A stretch of 64,000 nucleotides of DNA from NCBI GenBank assembly GCA_029961745.1, contig CP124680.1:868001-932000 (forward strand), written 5' to 3'. Source of the DNA: Nocardioides sp. L-11A. GTDB taxonomy: Bacteria; Actinomycetota; Actinomycetes; Propionibacteriales; Nocardioidaceae. The notes under the pieces were generated by a model. It searched no databases and was not told the DNA's origin. It saw only the letters and a program-made list of their open reading frames with translations. The translations under genes and the position numbers were made by a program. Below, in pieces: positions 56,882-64,000 of the stretch (position 1 is the stretch's first letter; each line of letters opens with the position of its first letter).

Positions 56882-57898
56882 ATGCGACCAGAGGATCCGG
56901 TGCCCCCGGCGGCGCTGCCGCCCGCCCTCGCCGCGGACCTGGTGGCCGCCCGCTCGGTGGAGGAGATGGTCGACCGCTTCCTCACCGAGGCCATCGACCG
57001 GCTCGGCGCCTTCGCGGTCGGTGTCTACGTCCACGACCAGGCGACCGGGCAGCCGGCCTTCACCGAGGTGCGCGGGCTCGGCAGCTACTACGTCCGCAGC
57101 TACGAGCGCCACGGCCGGGACCAGGATCCCGTCGTCCAGGTCGCGATGAGCAGCCACGCGTTGTGCGACAGCGACGCGTTGATGCCCGAGGAGCAGTGGC
57201 GCCGGCTGCCCGTGGTCCGCGAGATCTTCGGGCCGCACGCGATGGCCCGGGTGCTGTGCGCGCCCTTCGTCGTCGACGGCCGCGTGGTCGGCACGCTCAA
57301 CCTCGCGCGTCATGACCAGCAGCCCCGCTTCGACGACGCCGACCGCTCGGCTGCCCGCACCGCGGCCGCGGTCCTCGGCACTGCGGTGGTCGCCGTGAAC
57401 GAGCGCACGGCGCTGGCCCGCGAGCGCGACCAGCTCGTCGCCGCCCTGGACCGCTGCCGGACCCCGGTCGTCGTCACCGACCTGCGCACGGCCGTGCGTC
57501 ACGTCAACGCCCCCGCCGCGGAGCTGGTCGCGCGGACCGGGATGACCGGGCACGAGCTGTCCCTGCTCCTCGAGTGCGACGAGATGCGGGCGGTGCGGCC
57601 CTGGGTCGGCGCCACGACCGTCGTGGCGACGTCGCAGCGCCTGCCCGGCGACGCCGACGTCGTCGTCTCGATCCTCGACGTCGGCGAGCCCGAGCGCGGC
57701 ATCGACCCGGCGCTGCGCAGCGCGCTCACCCCGCGCGAGGCCGAGATCGCGGCGTGCGCCGTACGCGGGCGCAGTGACCGGGAGATCGCCGCCGAGCTGT
57801 TCCTCAGCACCCATACGGTCAAGCACCACATGAAGGCCGTCTACGCCAAGCTCGGCGTGCACAGCCGCGCCCAGCTGGTCGCCCGGCTCCGTGAGTGA
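56882..57898 (+). CDS. LuxR-family regulator with GAF-like sensor
   Basis: 338 aa. An N-terminal GAF-like domain (about 20-170: VEEMVDRFLTEAIDRLGAFAVGVYVHDQATGQPAFTEVRGLG ... AMARVLCAPFVVDGRVVGTLNLARH) is followed by a linker and PAS-like stretch (LDRCRTPVVVTDLRTAVRHVNAPAAELVART). The C-terminal LuxR helix-turn-helix reads LTPREAEIAACAVRGRSDREIAAELFLSTHTVKHHMKAVYAKLGVHSRAQLV (about 280-333). The sensor may bind an aromatic or heterocyclic inducer. It follows the flavin reductase by 80 bp, so it may control the catabolic genes just upstream. ATG 56882 has GGAG about 10 nt before. Confidence 0.88.
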   Translation: MRPEDPVPPAALPPALAADLVAARSVEEMVDRFLTEAIDRLGAFAVGVYVHDQATGQPAFTEVRGLGSYYVRSYERHGRDQDPVVQVAMSSHALCDSDALMPEEQWRRLPVVREIFGPHAMARVLCAPFVVDGRVVGTLNLARHDQQPRFDDADRSAARTAAAVLGTAVVAVNERTALARERDQLVAALDRCRTPVVVTDLRTAVRHVNAPAAELVARTGMTGHELSLLLECDEMRAVRPWVGATTVVATSQRLPGDADVVVSILDVGEPERGIDPALRSALTPREAEIAACAVRGRSDREIAAELFLSTHTVKHHMKAVYAKLGVHSRAQLVARLRE

Positions 57899-57925
57899 CG
57901 TGTCGATCGGGGAGGAGGTGGCGCC

Positions 57926-58663
57926 GTGCCGCCCGACAGCGTTCTGGGGAAGACCCGGCTGATCCTGGAGTGCTTCGGTGCCGACGACGCCGACCTCTCC
58001 CTCAGTGAGATCGCCCGCCGCACCGGCGTCGCCAAGGCGTCCGTGCACCGGCTCAACCGGGAGCTCGTCGCGTGGGGCATGCTCGAACGGGCGGGGGAGC
58101 GCTACCGGCTCGGCCTGCGCGCCTTCGAGCTCGGCGGCCGCGTCGCGCACCTACGGCTGCTGCGCGACGCCGCGCGGCCGGCGATGGAGCGACTCAGCGC
58201 CGCGCTCGACGAGACCGTGCACCTCGCGGTGCTCGACGGCCACGACGTGTTGTACGTCGAGAAGGTGGTCGCCACGACCCGCGCGACCCGCTCGTCGCGG
58301 ATCGCGGGCCGGATGCCGGCCCACGCGACCGCCACCGGCAAGGTGCTCCTCGCCCACGGCCCGCCGGGGCTCGTCGAGTCCGTGATCGCCCACGGGCTGC
58401 CGCGCCGGACGGCGCGCACGGTCGCCGCGCCCCAGCGGCTGCGCGACCAGGTCGCCCGGGCCGCTCGCGACGGCTACGCGGTGGAGTTCGAGGAGGTCAG
58501 CGCCGGCTACTGCTCGGTCGCGGTCCCGGTCCCGCCGCCGGCCGGCGGCGACGCGGTGCCGGCGTCGCTGTCGGTCACCGCGCCGACCGTGCGGGCCGAC
58601 GTCCGCCGGTTCGCGTCCGCGCTGGCGGCGGCGAGCCGGGGGATCCGCCGCCCGGGCCCGTGA
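57926..58663 (+). CDS. IclR-family transcriptional regulator
   Basis: 245 aa from GTG 57926 (GGGGAGGAGGTGG upstream). Winged HTH at about 5-65 (VLGKTRLILECFGADDADLSLSEIARRTGVAKASVHRLNRELVAWGML). The C-terminal ligand-binding domain contains DETVHLAVLDGHDVLYVEKV and RMPAHATATGKVLLA, hallmark IclR motifs. Members repress or activate degradation of aromatic acids, allantoin and related compounds. It ends 6 bp from the convergent MBL-fold gene. It is a good candidate regulator of the flanking monooxygenase and permease units; the ligand is unknown. Confidence 0.9.
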   Translation: MPPDSVLGKTRLILECFGADDADLSLSEIARRTGVAKASVHRLNRELVAWGMLERAGERYRLGLRAFELGGRVAHLRLLRDAARPAMERLSAALDETVHLAVLDGHDVLYVEKVVATTRATRSSRIAGRMPAHATATGKVLLAHGPPGLVESVIAHGLPRRTARTVAAPQRLRDQVARAARDGYAVEFEEVSAGYCSVAVPVPPPAGGDAVPASLSVTAPTVRADVRRFASALAAASRGIRRPGP

Positions 58664-58669
58664 CGCCCC

Positions 58670-59590
58670 CTATCCGGGTGGCGCATCCATCCCGGGCGTG
58701 GACAGGGTGACGGAGAACCGTCGCAGGTCGGTGCGCCAGCAGCCGACGTCGAACATGTCGGTCCAGGCGCGCCAGCTCCCGGCGGCGCCGCCGGCGATCC
58801 GGCGCCATCCCTCGACGGCCTCGTCGAGGAAGGTCCCGTCCAGCTCGTAGCGCATCGTGTGCGCGAGCAGGATCCGGCGTCGTCCCGGGGTCAGCTCCGC
58901 GAGGCGGGCGACCGACCGGGCGAAGGCCGCAGGCTCGGCGCCCGGGAGGTGGGCGTACGAGACGCCGGCGACCAGGACGTCGCCGGCCAGCACGATGCCG
59001 GTCGCGTCCTCGACGAGGACGACGGAGTCGGGACTGTGACCGGGGCAGTGGATCACCCGGAGGGCCCGGCCGCCGAGGTCGATCTCGTCGCCGTCCTCGA
59101 GGAGACCGGTCGGGACGGAGCCGGGCACGTGGTAGCCGGCCAGCTGCTCCATCGGGAGCGGGCGGGGCGTGAGCAGCCGGTCGCGGTGGTGGAAGAAGGT
59201 CTCGTCGGCGAGCCGCGTCTCCTCGTGCGCGGCCAGCATGCGGCCGGCGTAGCTCTCGAGCCAGGCGATGTCCCGCGGTCCGTAGGACGTGGCGAGCCCG
59301 GGGACGGCGGCGGGATGGGCGAGCACCCGATCGAAGTGCCGGTTCCCGCCGCGGTGGTCGAGGTGGGCGTGCGAGTTCACGGCGACGACCGGGAGGTCGG
59401 TGATGCCCGCGACCACGCTGCCGATGTCGCCGAGCCCGAGGCCGGTGTCGAACAGCAGCGCGCGCTCCGTGCCGACCACGAGGAAGCAGTTCACATGTCC
59501 CGGCTCGGAGATCAGGTGGACCCCGTCGCCGATGGCCGCGACGGCGAACCATGCTTCGGTGAAGCCGTCGCCGGTGGACCCGCCGGTCAC
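58670..59590 (-). CDS. Metallo-beta-lactamase-fold hydrolase
   Basis: 306 aa from GTG 59590, overlapping the permease stop (GTGA). The metal motif VNSHAHLDHRGG (HxHxDH) near residue 60-75, with later ligands in VIHCPGHSPDSVVL (His) and LAGDVLVAG (Asp), gives a complete glyoxalase II-like di-metal centre. C-terminal LLAHTMRYELDGTFLDEA supplies the last His. Family members hydrolyse thioesters, lactones or other esters; a glyoxalase/lactonase-like role is plausible. Translation coupling to the NCS2 permease suggests hydrolysis of, or downstream of, the imported compound. Confidence 0.87.
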   Translation of the reverse strand: MTGGSTGDGFTEAWFAVAAIGDGVHLISEPGHVNCFLVVGTERALLFDTGLGLGDIGSVVAGITDLPVVAVNSHAHLDHRGGNRHFDRVLAHPAAVPGLATSYGPRDIAWLESYAGRMLAAHEETRLADETFFHHRDRLLTPRPLPMEQLAGYHVPGSVPTGLLEDGDEIDLGGRALRVIHCPGHSPDSVVLVEDATGIVLAGDVLVAGVSYAHLPGAEPAAFARSVARLAELTPGRRRILLAHTMRYELDGTFLDEAVEGWRRIAGGAAGSWRAWTDMFDVGCWRTDLRRFSVTLSTPGMDAPPG

Positions 59591-60921
59591 GCGGCGGCCC
59601 CCTCGGCGTCGGTCGACGGCGCGACCGGACCGGACGTGCGGGCGATCAGGCGGTGCAGCACGATGGTGAGGAAGGTGCCCAGGGCGACGCCACCGAGGAA
59701 GAAGTCGCCGTACACCAGGCCGAGCGAGCCGGTGCCCAGGCAGAGGCCGACGGCGGCCGGGATGTAGTTCTTCGGCTCGTGCAGGTCGACGCCGTTGTCG
59801 ATCCAGGTCCGCGCGCCGATCACCGCGATCAGGCCCACCAGGTAGACGAGGATGCCGCCGATCACGCCACCCGGGATCGCGTAGATGACGGCTCCCAGCT
59901 TCGGCGAGCAGCCGAGTGCCATCGCCATCACGCCGGCCAGCACGTAGGCGAGGGAGGAGTAGACGCGGCTCGCGGCCATCACGCCGATGTTCTCCGCGTA
60001 GGTCGTGGTCGCGGAGCCGCCGACGGCCGCGGAGAGGGCGGTGGCGGCGCCGTCGCCGATGATGGCGCGTCCCATCGAGCTGTCCAGGTCGGTGCCGGTC
60101 ATCTCGGCCACGGCCTTGACGTGGCCGATGTTCTCGGCGAGCAGGACGACGACGATCGGGAGCACCACCACGATGGCCGACCAGGAGAACGACGGGGCGG
60201 CGAAGTCGGGGAGGGCGAACCAGGCCGCGTCCCCGACCTTGCTCCAGTCGACCCGGTCGTAGCTGACCGTCTCGCCGTCGACGGTGCCGCTCAGCGGGCC
60301 CCAGATCCCGTCCGCCGCCCACGACAGCGCGTAGCCGATCACGATCGTCAGCAGCACGGCCAGCCGCGACAGGAAGCCCTGCAGCCGCCACGACAGGACG
60401 ACGACCACGATCAGCGTCACGATCGCCATCGTCTGGTCCTTGGTCCAGAAGTCGCCGAGGATCGGGGCGATGTTCAAGGCGATGAGCATCACGACCGTCC
60501 CGGTCACCAGGGGCGGGAGCCAGGTGTGGAGGGTTCGCGCGCCGACGGCGTGGACCAGGGCGCCGACGCCCATGAGCACCACGCCGGTGACCAGCATGGC
60601 GCCGGTGACCTCCGCGACGCTGCCGCCCTGGCCGTAGATCGCGAACGCCGGGCCGATGATGGCCGCGGACGAGCCGAGGTAGCTCGGGATCCGTCCCCGG
60701 ACGACGGCGAAGAAGAGCAGGGTGCCGACGCCGCTCATGAACACGGCCGTCCCGAAGGGCAGGCCGATCAGCAGGGGGAACAGCACCGTCCCGCCGAACA
60801 TGGTCAGCACGTGCTGGACCGAGATGCCCAGCATCCGGCCCGCGCTCAGCCGTTCGTCGGGGCGCACCACCTCGCCCGGTCGGATCGTCTTCCCGTCGCC
60901 GTGCAGCTGCCAACGCATCAT
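59587..60921 (-). CDS. NCS2 nucleobase:cation symporter (uracil/xanthine permease family)
   Basis: 444 aa, about 12-14 helices. QHVLTMFGGTVLFPLLIGLPFGTAVFMSGVGTLLFFAVVRGRIPSYLGSSAAIIGPA and TDLDSSMGRAIIGDGAATALSAAVGGSATTTYAENIGVMAASRVYSS are the central signatures, with the TTYAENIG motif closest to uracil-type transporters (UraA/RutG). It imports uracil or a similar base by proton symport. ATG 60921 (a second ATG at 60918) with GGGGGAGAG upstream. The downstream MBL-fold gene overlaps by 4 bp. The region upstream holds dyads of TGTC-N-GACA type that may be an operator. Confidence 0.9.
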   Translation of the reverse strand: MMRWQLHGDGKTIRPGEVVRPDERLSAGRMLGISVQHVLTMFGGTVLFPLLIGLPFGTAVFMSGVGTLLFFAVVRGRIPSYLGSSAAIIGPAFAIYGQGGSVAEVTGAMLVTGVVLMGVGALVHAVGARTLHTWLPPLVTGTVVMLIALNIAPILGDFWTKDQTMAIVTLIVVVVLSWRLQGFLSRLAVLLTIVIGYALSWAADGIWGPLSGTVDGETVSYDRVDWSKVGDAAWFALPDFAAPSFSWSAIVVVLPIVVVLLAENIGHVKAVAEMTGTDLDSSMGRAIIGDGAATALSAAVGGSATTTYAENIGVMAASRVYSSLAYVLAGVMAMALGCSPKLGAVIYAIPGGVIGGILVYLVGLIAVIGARTWIDNGVDLHEPKNYIPAAVGLCLGTGSLGLVYGDFFLGGVALGTFLTIVLHRLIARTSGPVAPSTDAEGAAA

Positions 60922-60969
60922 TGCTCTCCCCCTGGAGGGTCAGGACGCGGGCCCTGCACCCGCGCACGC

Positions 60970-61028
60970 ACCTGTCTGACAGGTAGACCAAGAGTTGTCG
61001 AACAGGTGGCGATGCGGATGTCAGACAG
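60970..61028. promoter_or_regulatory. Operator-like dyads upstream of NCS2 permease
   Basis: ACCTGTCTGACAGGT at 60970-60984 is a 15-bp palindrome around T60977. Its core CTGTCTGAC (60972-60980) is found inverted as GTCAGACAG at 61020-61028. Such a pair of TGTC-N-GACA sites upstream of a permease/hydrolase operon suggests binding by a dimeric repressor, perhaps the IclR-type protein. Confidence 0.5.
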
Positions 61029-61115
61029 ATGTGCAATTCTCGGGCGGATCTTTGGGGGAAGTTGACCGTGACAGATCCGGGTCGCCCTGCTCCGGCGCTC
61101 TCCTCGCGTCCTTCG

Positions 61116-61595
61116 CTATGCGCGGTCGGCCAGCTCGCGCGTGGCCTCGGCCGCGCTCGCCAGCCAGCGCTCGACGACCGCGACCTCGGCGGCGTCGAGG
61201 TCGGCCAGCGATGTCCGCAGTGCGTCGGCCAGTGGTCCGAAGAAGGAGCCCGCGACCCGGCGGGCGGACCCGGTGAGGGCCAGCAGCTGGCGGCGGCCGT
61301 CGGCCGGGTCGGGTCCGCGCTCGACATGGCCGCTCGCCTCCAGTCGCCGCAGCAGGGCGGAGGTCGCCGGCGCGCTCAACCCGATCGCGGACGCGAGCAG
61401 GCTGGGCGTCATCGCGGCACCGCGCAGGCTCGCCTGGTGGAGGTGGGCGAGCGCGTCGACGTCGGTCGGGTGGAGGCCGTGGCGACGCGCGAACAGGTGG
61501 GTGAACCGGTTGAGCTCGTAGGAGAACCGCTGCACCAGGACCGGTGCCCGGGTCCCCGGGGTGTCGGGGGCGGGGGTGTCGGCGGGAGGAGGCAT
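61116..61595 (-). CDS. MarR-family transcriptional regulator
   Basis: 159 aa. ATG 61595 is preferred since GGAAGG lies 8 nt upstream; an in-frame ATG at 61601 leaves only 2 nt. Winged helix core: HPTDVDALAHLHQASLRGAAMTPSLLASAIGLSAPATSALLRRLEASGHVERGPDPADGRRQLLALTG (about 44-115), with the DxR.. wing. The flanking helices form the dimer. It is divergent from the MMPL exporter gene, and an inverted repeat spans the start of that gene (61606-61618), so it likely represses both. The inducer is probably a hydrophobic compound. Confidence 0.88.
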   Translation of the reverse strand: MPPPADTPAPDTPGTRAPVLVQRFSYELNRFTHLFARRHGLHPTDVDALAHLHQASLRGAAMTPSLLASAIGLSAPATSALLRRLEASGHVERGPDPADGRRQLLALTGSARRVAGSFFGPLADALRTSLADLDAAEVAVVERWLASAAEATRELADRA

Positions 61596-61600
61596 GCGCA

Positions 61601-61618
61601 TATCCTTCCATCATGGAA
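61601..61618 (+). promoter_or_regulatory. Leaderless promoter of MMPL gene overlapped by MarR-type palindrome
   Basis: TATCCT at 61601-61606, six nt, then ATG 61613. The 13-bp palindrome TTCCATCATGGAA (61606-61618) covers the last base of the -10 box and the start codon, which would let a bound MarR dimer block initiation. Confidence 0.6.
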
Positions 61619-63652
61619 CCATCTGCCGCGGTCGCGCGCCTGTTCCGCCCGCGGGTGGCCTGGATCCTGCCCGTCCTCTACCTCCTTGTCGGAGGCGCCC
61701 TTGTCGGAGCGCTCGGCACGGCCCCCGTCGACCGGGCGGCGACCGACAAGCTGCCCGACGGGTACGACGCCACGGAGGTCGTCCGCCTCCTCGAGGACTT
61801 CCCGTCCGGCGACGGTCAGCTGGCGGTGGTGCTGTTCACGGCCGAGCGCACGCTCACGCCGGCCGAGCAGGAGACGCTCGGCGAGGTCTTCGCCCGCGCC
61901 GCGGGCGGCGCCGCGCCGGCACCGCCGCAGGCAGCGGCGGACGGCACCGCCCTGGTCGGTGTGCTCCCGATGCCGAGCACGGACGCCGCGCGGCTCGCCG
62001 ACGACGTCGAGGAGTTGCGGGCCGGCGTACGCGCGGACCTGCCCGACGGGGTCCGGGCCGAGGTCACCGGCCCGGCCGCGATCCAGGGCGACCTGGCCCG
62101 GGTGTTCGAGGGTGCCGACCTCACCCTGCTCGCGGTGACCGCGTCGGTCGTGGCGGTGCTGCTGATCATCACCTACCGCTCGCCGGTCCTGTGGCTGGTG
62201 CCGTTGCTCGTCGTCGGTCTCACCGACCGGCTCGCGGCCGTGGCCGCGACCCATCTCCTCACCGCGCTCGACGTCGCCTTCGACCAGTCGACGACGGGTA
62301 TCCTCTCGGTGCTGGTGTTCGGTGCGGGCACCGACTACGCGCTGCTGTTGATCTCGCGCTACCGCGACGAGCTGCGCCGGACCCCGAGCCGGCCCGAGGC
62401 GATGGCCCGCGCCTGGACGCGCACGGGCGAGGCCGTGCTGGCCAGCGCGGCCACCGTGGTCGTGGCGCTGCTGGCGCTGCTGCTGTCCGCCTTCCCGACC
62501 ACCCGCGGCCTGGGCCTGGCCTGCGCCATCGGCGTCGTGGTCGCGGCGTTCGCCGTCCTGGTCGTACTGCCCCTGGCCCTGGTGGTCTTCCCGCGGTGGA
62601 TCTTCTGGCCCCGCCGGCCGGTGGTGGGGGAGCCGGCCCTCTCGGAGGGGCGCTCGTTCTGGCGCCGGGTGGGCGACGTGGTGGCGCGGCGGCCGGTCCG
62701 CGCCGCGGCGGCGGGTCTGGTCGTCCTGGCGGTGATGGCGAGCGGCATGCTCGGCATCCGCAGCGGGCTGTCGGAGGCCGACCAGTTCATCGACACCCCC
62801 GAGTCGATCGCCGCCGCCGGGCGGCTGGCCGCCTCCTTCCCGGCCGGCAGCGCCGACCCCGCGGTCGTGCTGACCCGGGCCGACGTCGGGGCCGTCGTCC
62901 GGGCGGCCGAGGGGGCCGACGGTGTCGAGTCGGCACGACCGGCCGGGGAGCACGACGGCCGGAGCCGCATCGACGTCGTGCTCGCCCACGCGCCCGGTAC
63001 GCCGGAGGCCCGGGCCGACGTCGCCGCGCTCCGCACGGCGCTGGCCGGGTTCCCGGACACCCTGGTCGGCGGCACCGATGCCGAGGACGTCGACACCGAC
63101 GCGGCCACCGGCGCCGACCGCGGGCTGATCCTGCCGGTCATCCTGGCCGTGGTCCTGCTGGCGCTGGGTCTCCTCCTGCGCTCGGTGGTGGCGCCGGTCG
63201 TGCTGGTGCTCACCGTGGTCGCGACCTACCTGGCGGCCCTCGGCGCGGGGTGGCTGCTGAGCACCGGTCTGTTCGGCTTCGACCGGCTCGATGTCGGCGT
63301 GCCCCTCCAGGCGTTCCTGTTCCTGGTGGCGCTCGGCGTCGACTACAACATCTTCCTCGTCGCGCGGGCGGCCGAGGAGGCGCGCCGCCACGGGGCCCGC
63401 GAGGGAATGCTGCGTGCGCTGGCGTCCACCGGCGGGGTGATCACCAGTGCGGGCATCCTGCTCGCCGCCGTGTTCGCCGTCCTCGGCGTGCTCCCGCTCG
63501 TCGTCCTGGCTCAGCTCGGCATCGTGATCTGCGTCGGCGTGCTGCTCGACACGCTGCTGGTGCGCACGGTCCTGGTGCCGGCCGTCGCGGTCCGCCTGGG
63601 CGACCGGTTCTGGTGGCCGCGGCGGGTCGGCGAGGACGCCGGCCGGGCATGA
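61613..63652 (+). CDS. MMPL-family (RND-type) transporter
   Basis: 679 aa. Two MMPL halves. In the first, helix 1 (VAWILPVLYLLVGGALVGALG) is followed by an outer domain (about 40-180) and a five-helix bundle with GAGTDYALLLISRYRDELR (about 243-261; the GxDY proton motif). In the second, after RRVGDVVARRPVRAAAAG, the bundle includes LGVDYNIFLVARAAEEARRHG (about 577-597; second GxDY). These transport lipids, polyketides or drugs by proton motive force, as in MmpL of mycobacteria. The start at ATG 61613 is supported by TATCCT six nt upstream and by the divergent MarR. The size (679 aa) fits small MMPL exporters. Hairpin terminator after the gene. Confidence 0.93.
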   Translation: MEPSAAVARLFRPRVAWILPVLYLLVGGALVGALGTAPVDRAATDKLPDGYDATEVVRLLEDFPSGDGQLAVVLFTAERTLTPAEQETLGEVFARAAGGAAPAPPQAAADGTALVGVLPMPSTDAARLADDVEELRAGVRADLPDGVRAEVTGPAAIQGDLARVFEGADLTLLAVTASVVAVLLIITYRSPVLWLVPLLVVGLTDRLAAVAATHLLTALDVAFDQSTTGILSVLVFGAGTDYALLLISRYRDELRRTPSRPEAMARAWTRTGEAVLASAATVVVALLALLLSAFPTTRGLGLACAIGVVVAAFAVLVVLPLALVVFPRWIFWPRRPVVGEPALSEGRSFWRRVGDVVARRPVRAAAAGLVVLAVMASGMLGIRSGLSEADQFIDTPESIAAAGRLAASFPAGSADPAVVLTRADVGAVVRAAEGADGVESARPAGEHDGRSRIDVVLAHAPGTPEARADVAALRTALAGFPDTLVGGTDAEDVDTDAATGADRGLILPVILAVVLLALGLLLRSVVAPVVLVLTVVATYLAALGAGWLLSTGLFGFDRLDVGVPLQAFLFLVALGVDYNIFLVARAAEEARRHGAREGMLRALASTGGVITSAGILLAAVFAVLGVLPLVVLAQLGIVICVGVLLDTLLVRTVLVPAVAVRLGDRFWWPRRVGEDAGRA

Positions 63653-63670
63653 GAGCCGGAGGAGACGACG

Positions 63671-63699
63671 AGACCCCCGCCGGAGTCCGGCGGGGGTCT
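63671..63699. terminator. Hairpin terminator between MMPL and tRNA-Phe genes
   Basis: AGACCCCCGCCGG (63671-63683) pairs with CCGGCGGGGGTCT (63687-63699) across a 3-nt loop. It lies between convergent genes and should end transcription from both sides. Confidence 0.8.
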
Positions 63700-63708
63700 G
63701 GTCTGCGG

Positions 63709-63782
63709 TGGGCAGGGGCGGGGTCGAACCGCCGACCTATCACTTTTCAGGCGATCGCTCGTACCAACTGAGCTACCTGCCC
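63709..63782 (-). tRNA. tRNA-Phe (anticodon GAA)
   Basis: Read on the minus strand: acceptor arm GGGCAGG, D-arm GCTC...GAGC, anticodon stem ATCGC with loop CTGAAAA (anticodon GAA), variable loop AGGTC, T-arm GGCGG-TTCGACC-CCGCC, and acceptor partner CCTGCCC with discriminator A. 74 bases. The 3' CCA is not encoded (the gene is followed by CCG), so it is added enzymatically. Confidence 0.93.
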
Positions 63783-63935
63783 AAGCAGTCGCCTACCTTA
63801 CCGGAGGGTGCGCCGACGTACGAAAGCGGCGGCGACATCCGATCGATCCGGCCCTCGGTGCACGCTCGCGATGAGCGGGCGCACCCCGCCGGGCACTATG
63901 CTGGCGCGCGCCGTGCGGACCTGTCCGCGCGGTGG

Positions 63936-64000
63936 GCCCCCATCGTCTAGCGGCCTAGGACACCGCCCTTTCACGGCGGGTACGCCGGTTCGAATCCGGT
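63936..64000 (+). tRNA. tRNA-Glu (anticodon TTC), truncated by window edge
   Basis: Starts GCCCCCA, D-arm with CGTCTAG, anticodon stem CCGCC with loop CTTTCAC (anticodon TTC), GGCGG, and the T-arm GCCGG-TTCGAATC-CGG up to the last base. The 3' acceptor strand is missing because the window ends. The 153 bp between the two tRNA genes show no clear feature besides a likely promoter for this tRNA. Confidence 0.9.

Overview
The window is high-GC DNA from an actinobacterium, most likely a Nocardioidaceae (Nocardioides-like) species. This is inferred from the GC-rich codon use, the DUF3073 and Rv2525c-like (DUF1906) genes, PucR and PknB-type regulators, a scattered purine pathway, and many genes with a TAnnnT -10 box 6-8 nt before the start codon (leaderless transcripts). 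The bias opens long false reading frames on both strands; only the frame supported by protein content is listed. No insertion sequence, CRISPR array, prophage or rRNA was seen.

Layout. 1-20.6 kb is a surface-protein locus and the most unusual part. Two paralogous modules lie head to tail on the minus strand. Each has a small lipoprotein gene followed 8 nt later by a giant secreted protein (1622 and 1905 aa) with a signal peptide, three NHL-type beta-propellers, cadherin/Ig-like repeats and a C-terminal sortase-like domain. The modules share about 80% identity over 60 bp upstream of the lipoprotein starts. Two paralogous MalT-type LuxR regulators bracket them, with an MFS transporter inside the bracket and a Pro/Glu-rich Ig-like surface protein running off the left edge. 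20.7-22.9 kb holds a degenerate HIT-like protein and an ECF sigma factor coupled to a membrane protein that is probably its anti-sigma factor.

22.9-46.2 kb carries six purine genes in separate transcription units: purC, purS-purQ, purL, purF and purM. They cover PRPP amidotransfer, FGAM synthesis, AIR synthesis and SAICAR synthesis. Between them lie an acyl-CoA ligase, a cytosine permease/deaminase pair with a PucR regulator, a DUF1906 protein divergent from a Ser/Thr kinase, an ArsR/MFS/SCP-like cluster, an M20 peptidase and an FAD/NAD(P)-binding protein. 48.4-53 kb is a BMP/PnrA-type nucleoside ABC transporter operon closed by a hairpin terminator.

53.2-60.9 kb looks like a catabolic cluster: SnoaL-like protein, aldehyde dehydrogenase, acyl-CoA-dehydrogenase-fold flavoenzyme, flavin reductase, GAF-LuxR and IclR regulators, then a convergent MBL-fold hydrolase and NCS2 permease. 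61.1-63.7 kb is a divergent MarR/MMPL pair. The window ends with tRNA-Phe and a truncated tRNA-Glu.

Between genes there are repeated structured elements. One family of about 95 bp has inverted ends and occurs at 1.8, 25.6-26.0 (three tandem 152-bp units) and 45.0 kb. Three unrelated long inverted repeats lie at 21.1, 23.8 and 42.0 kb.
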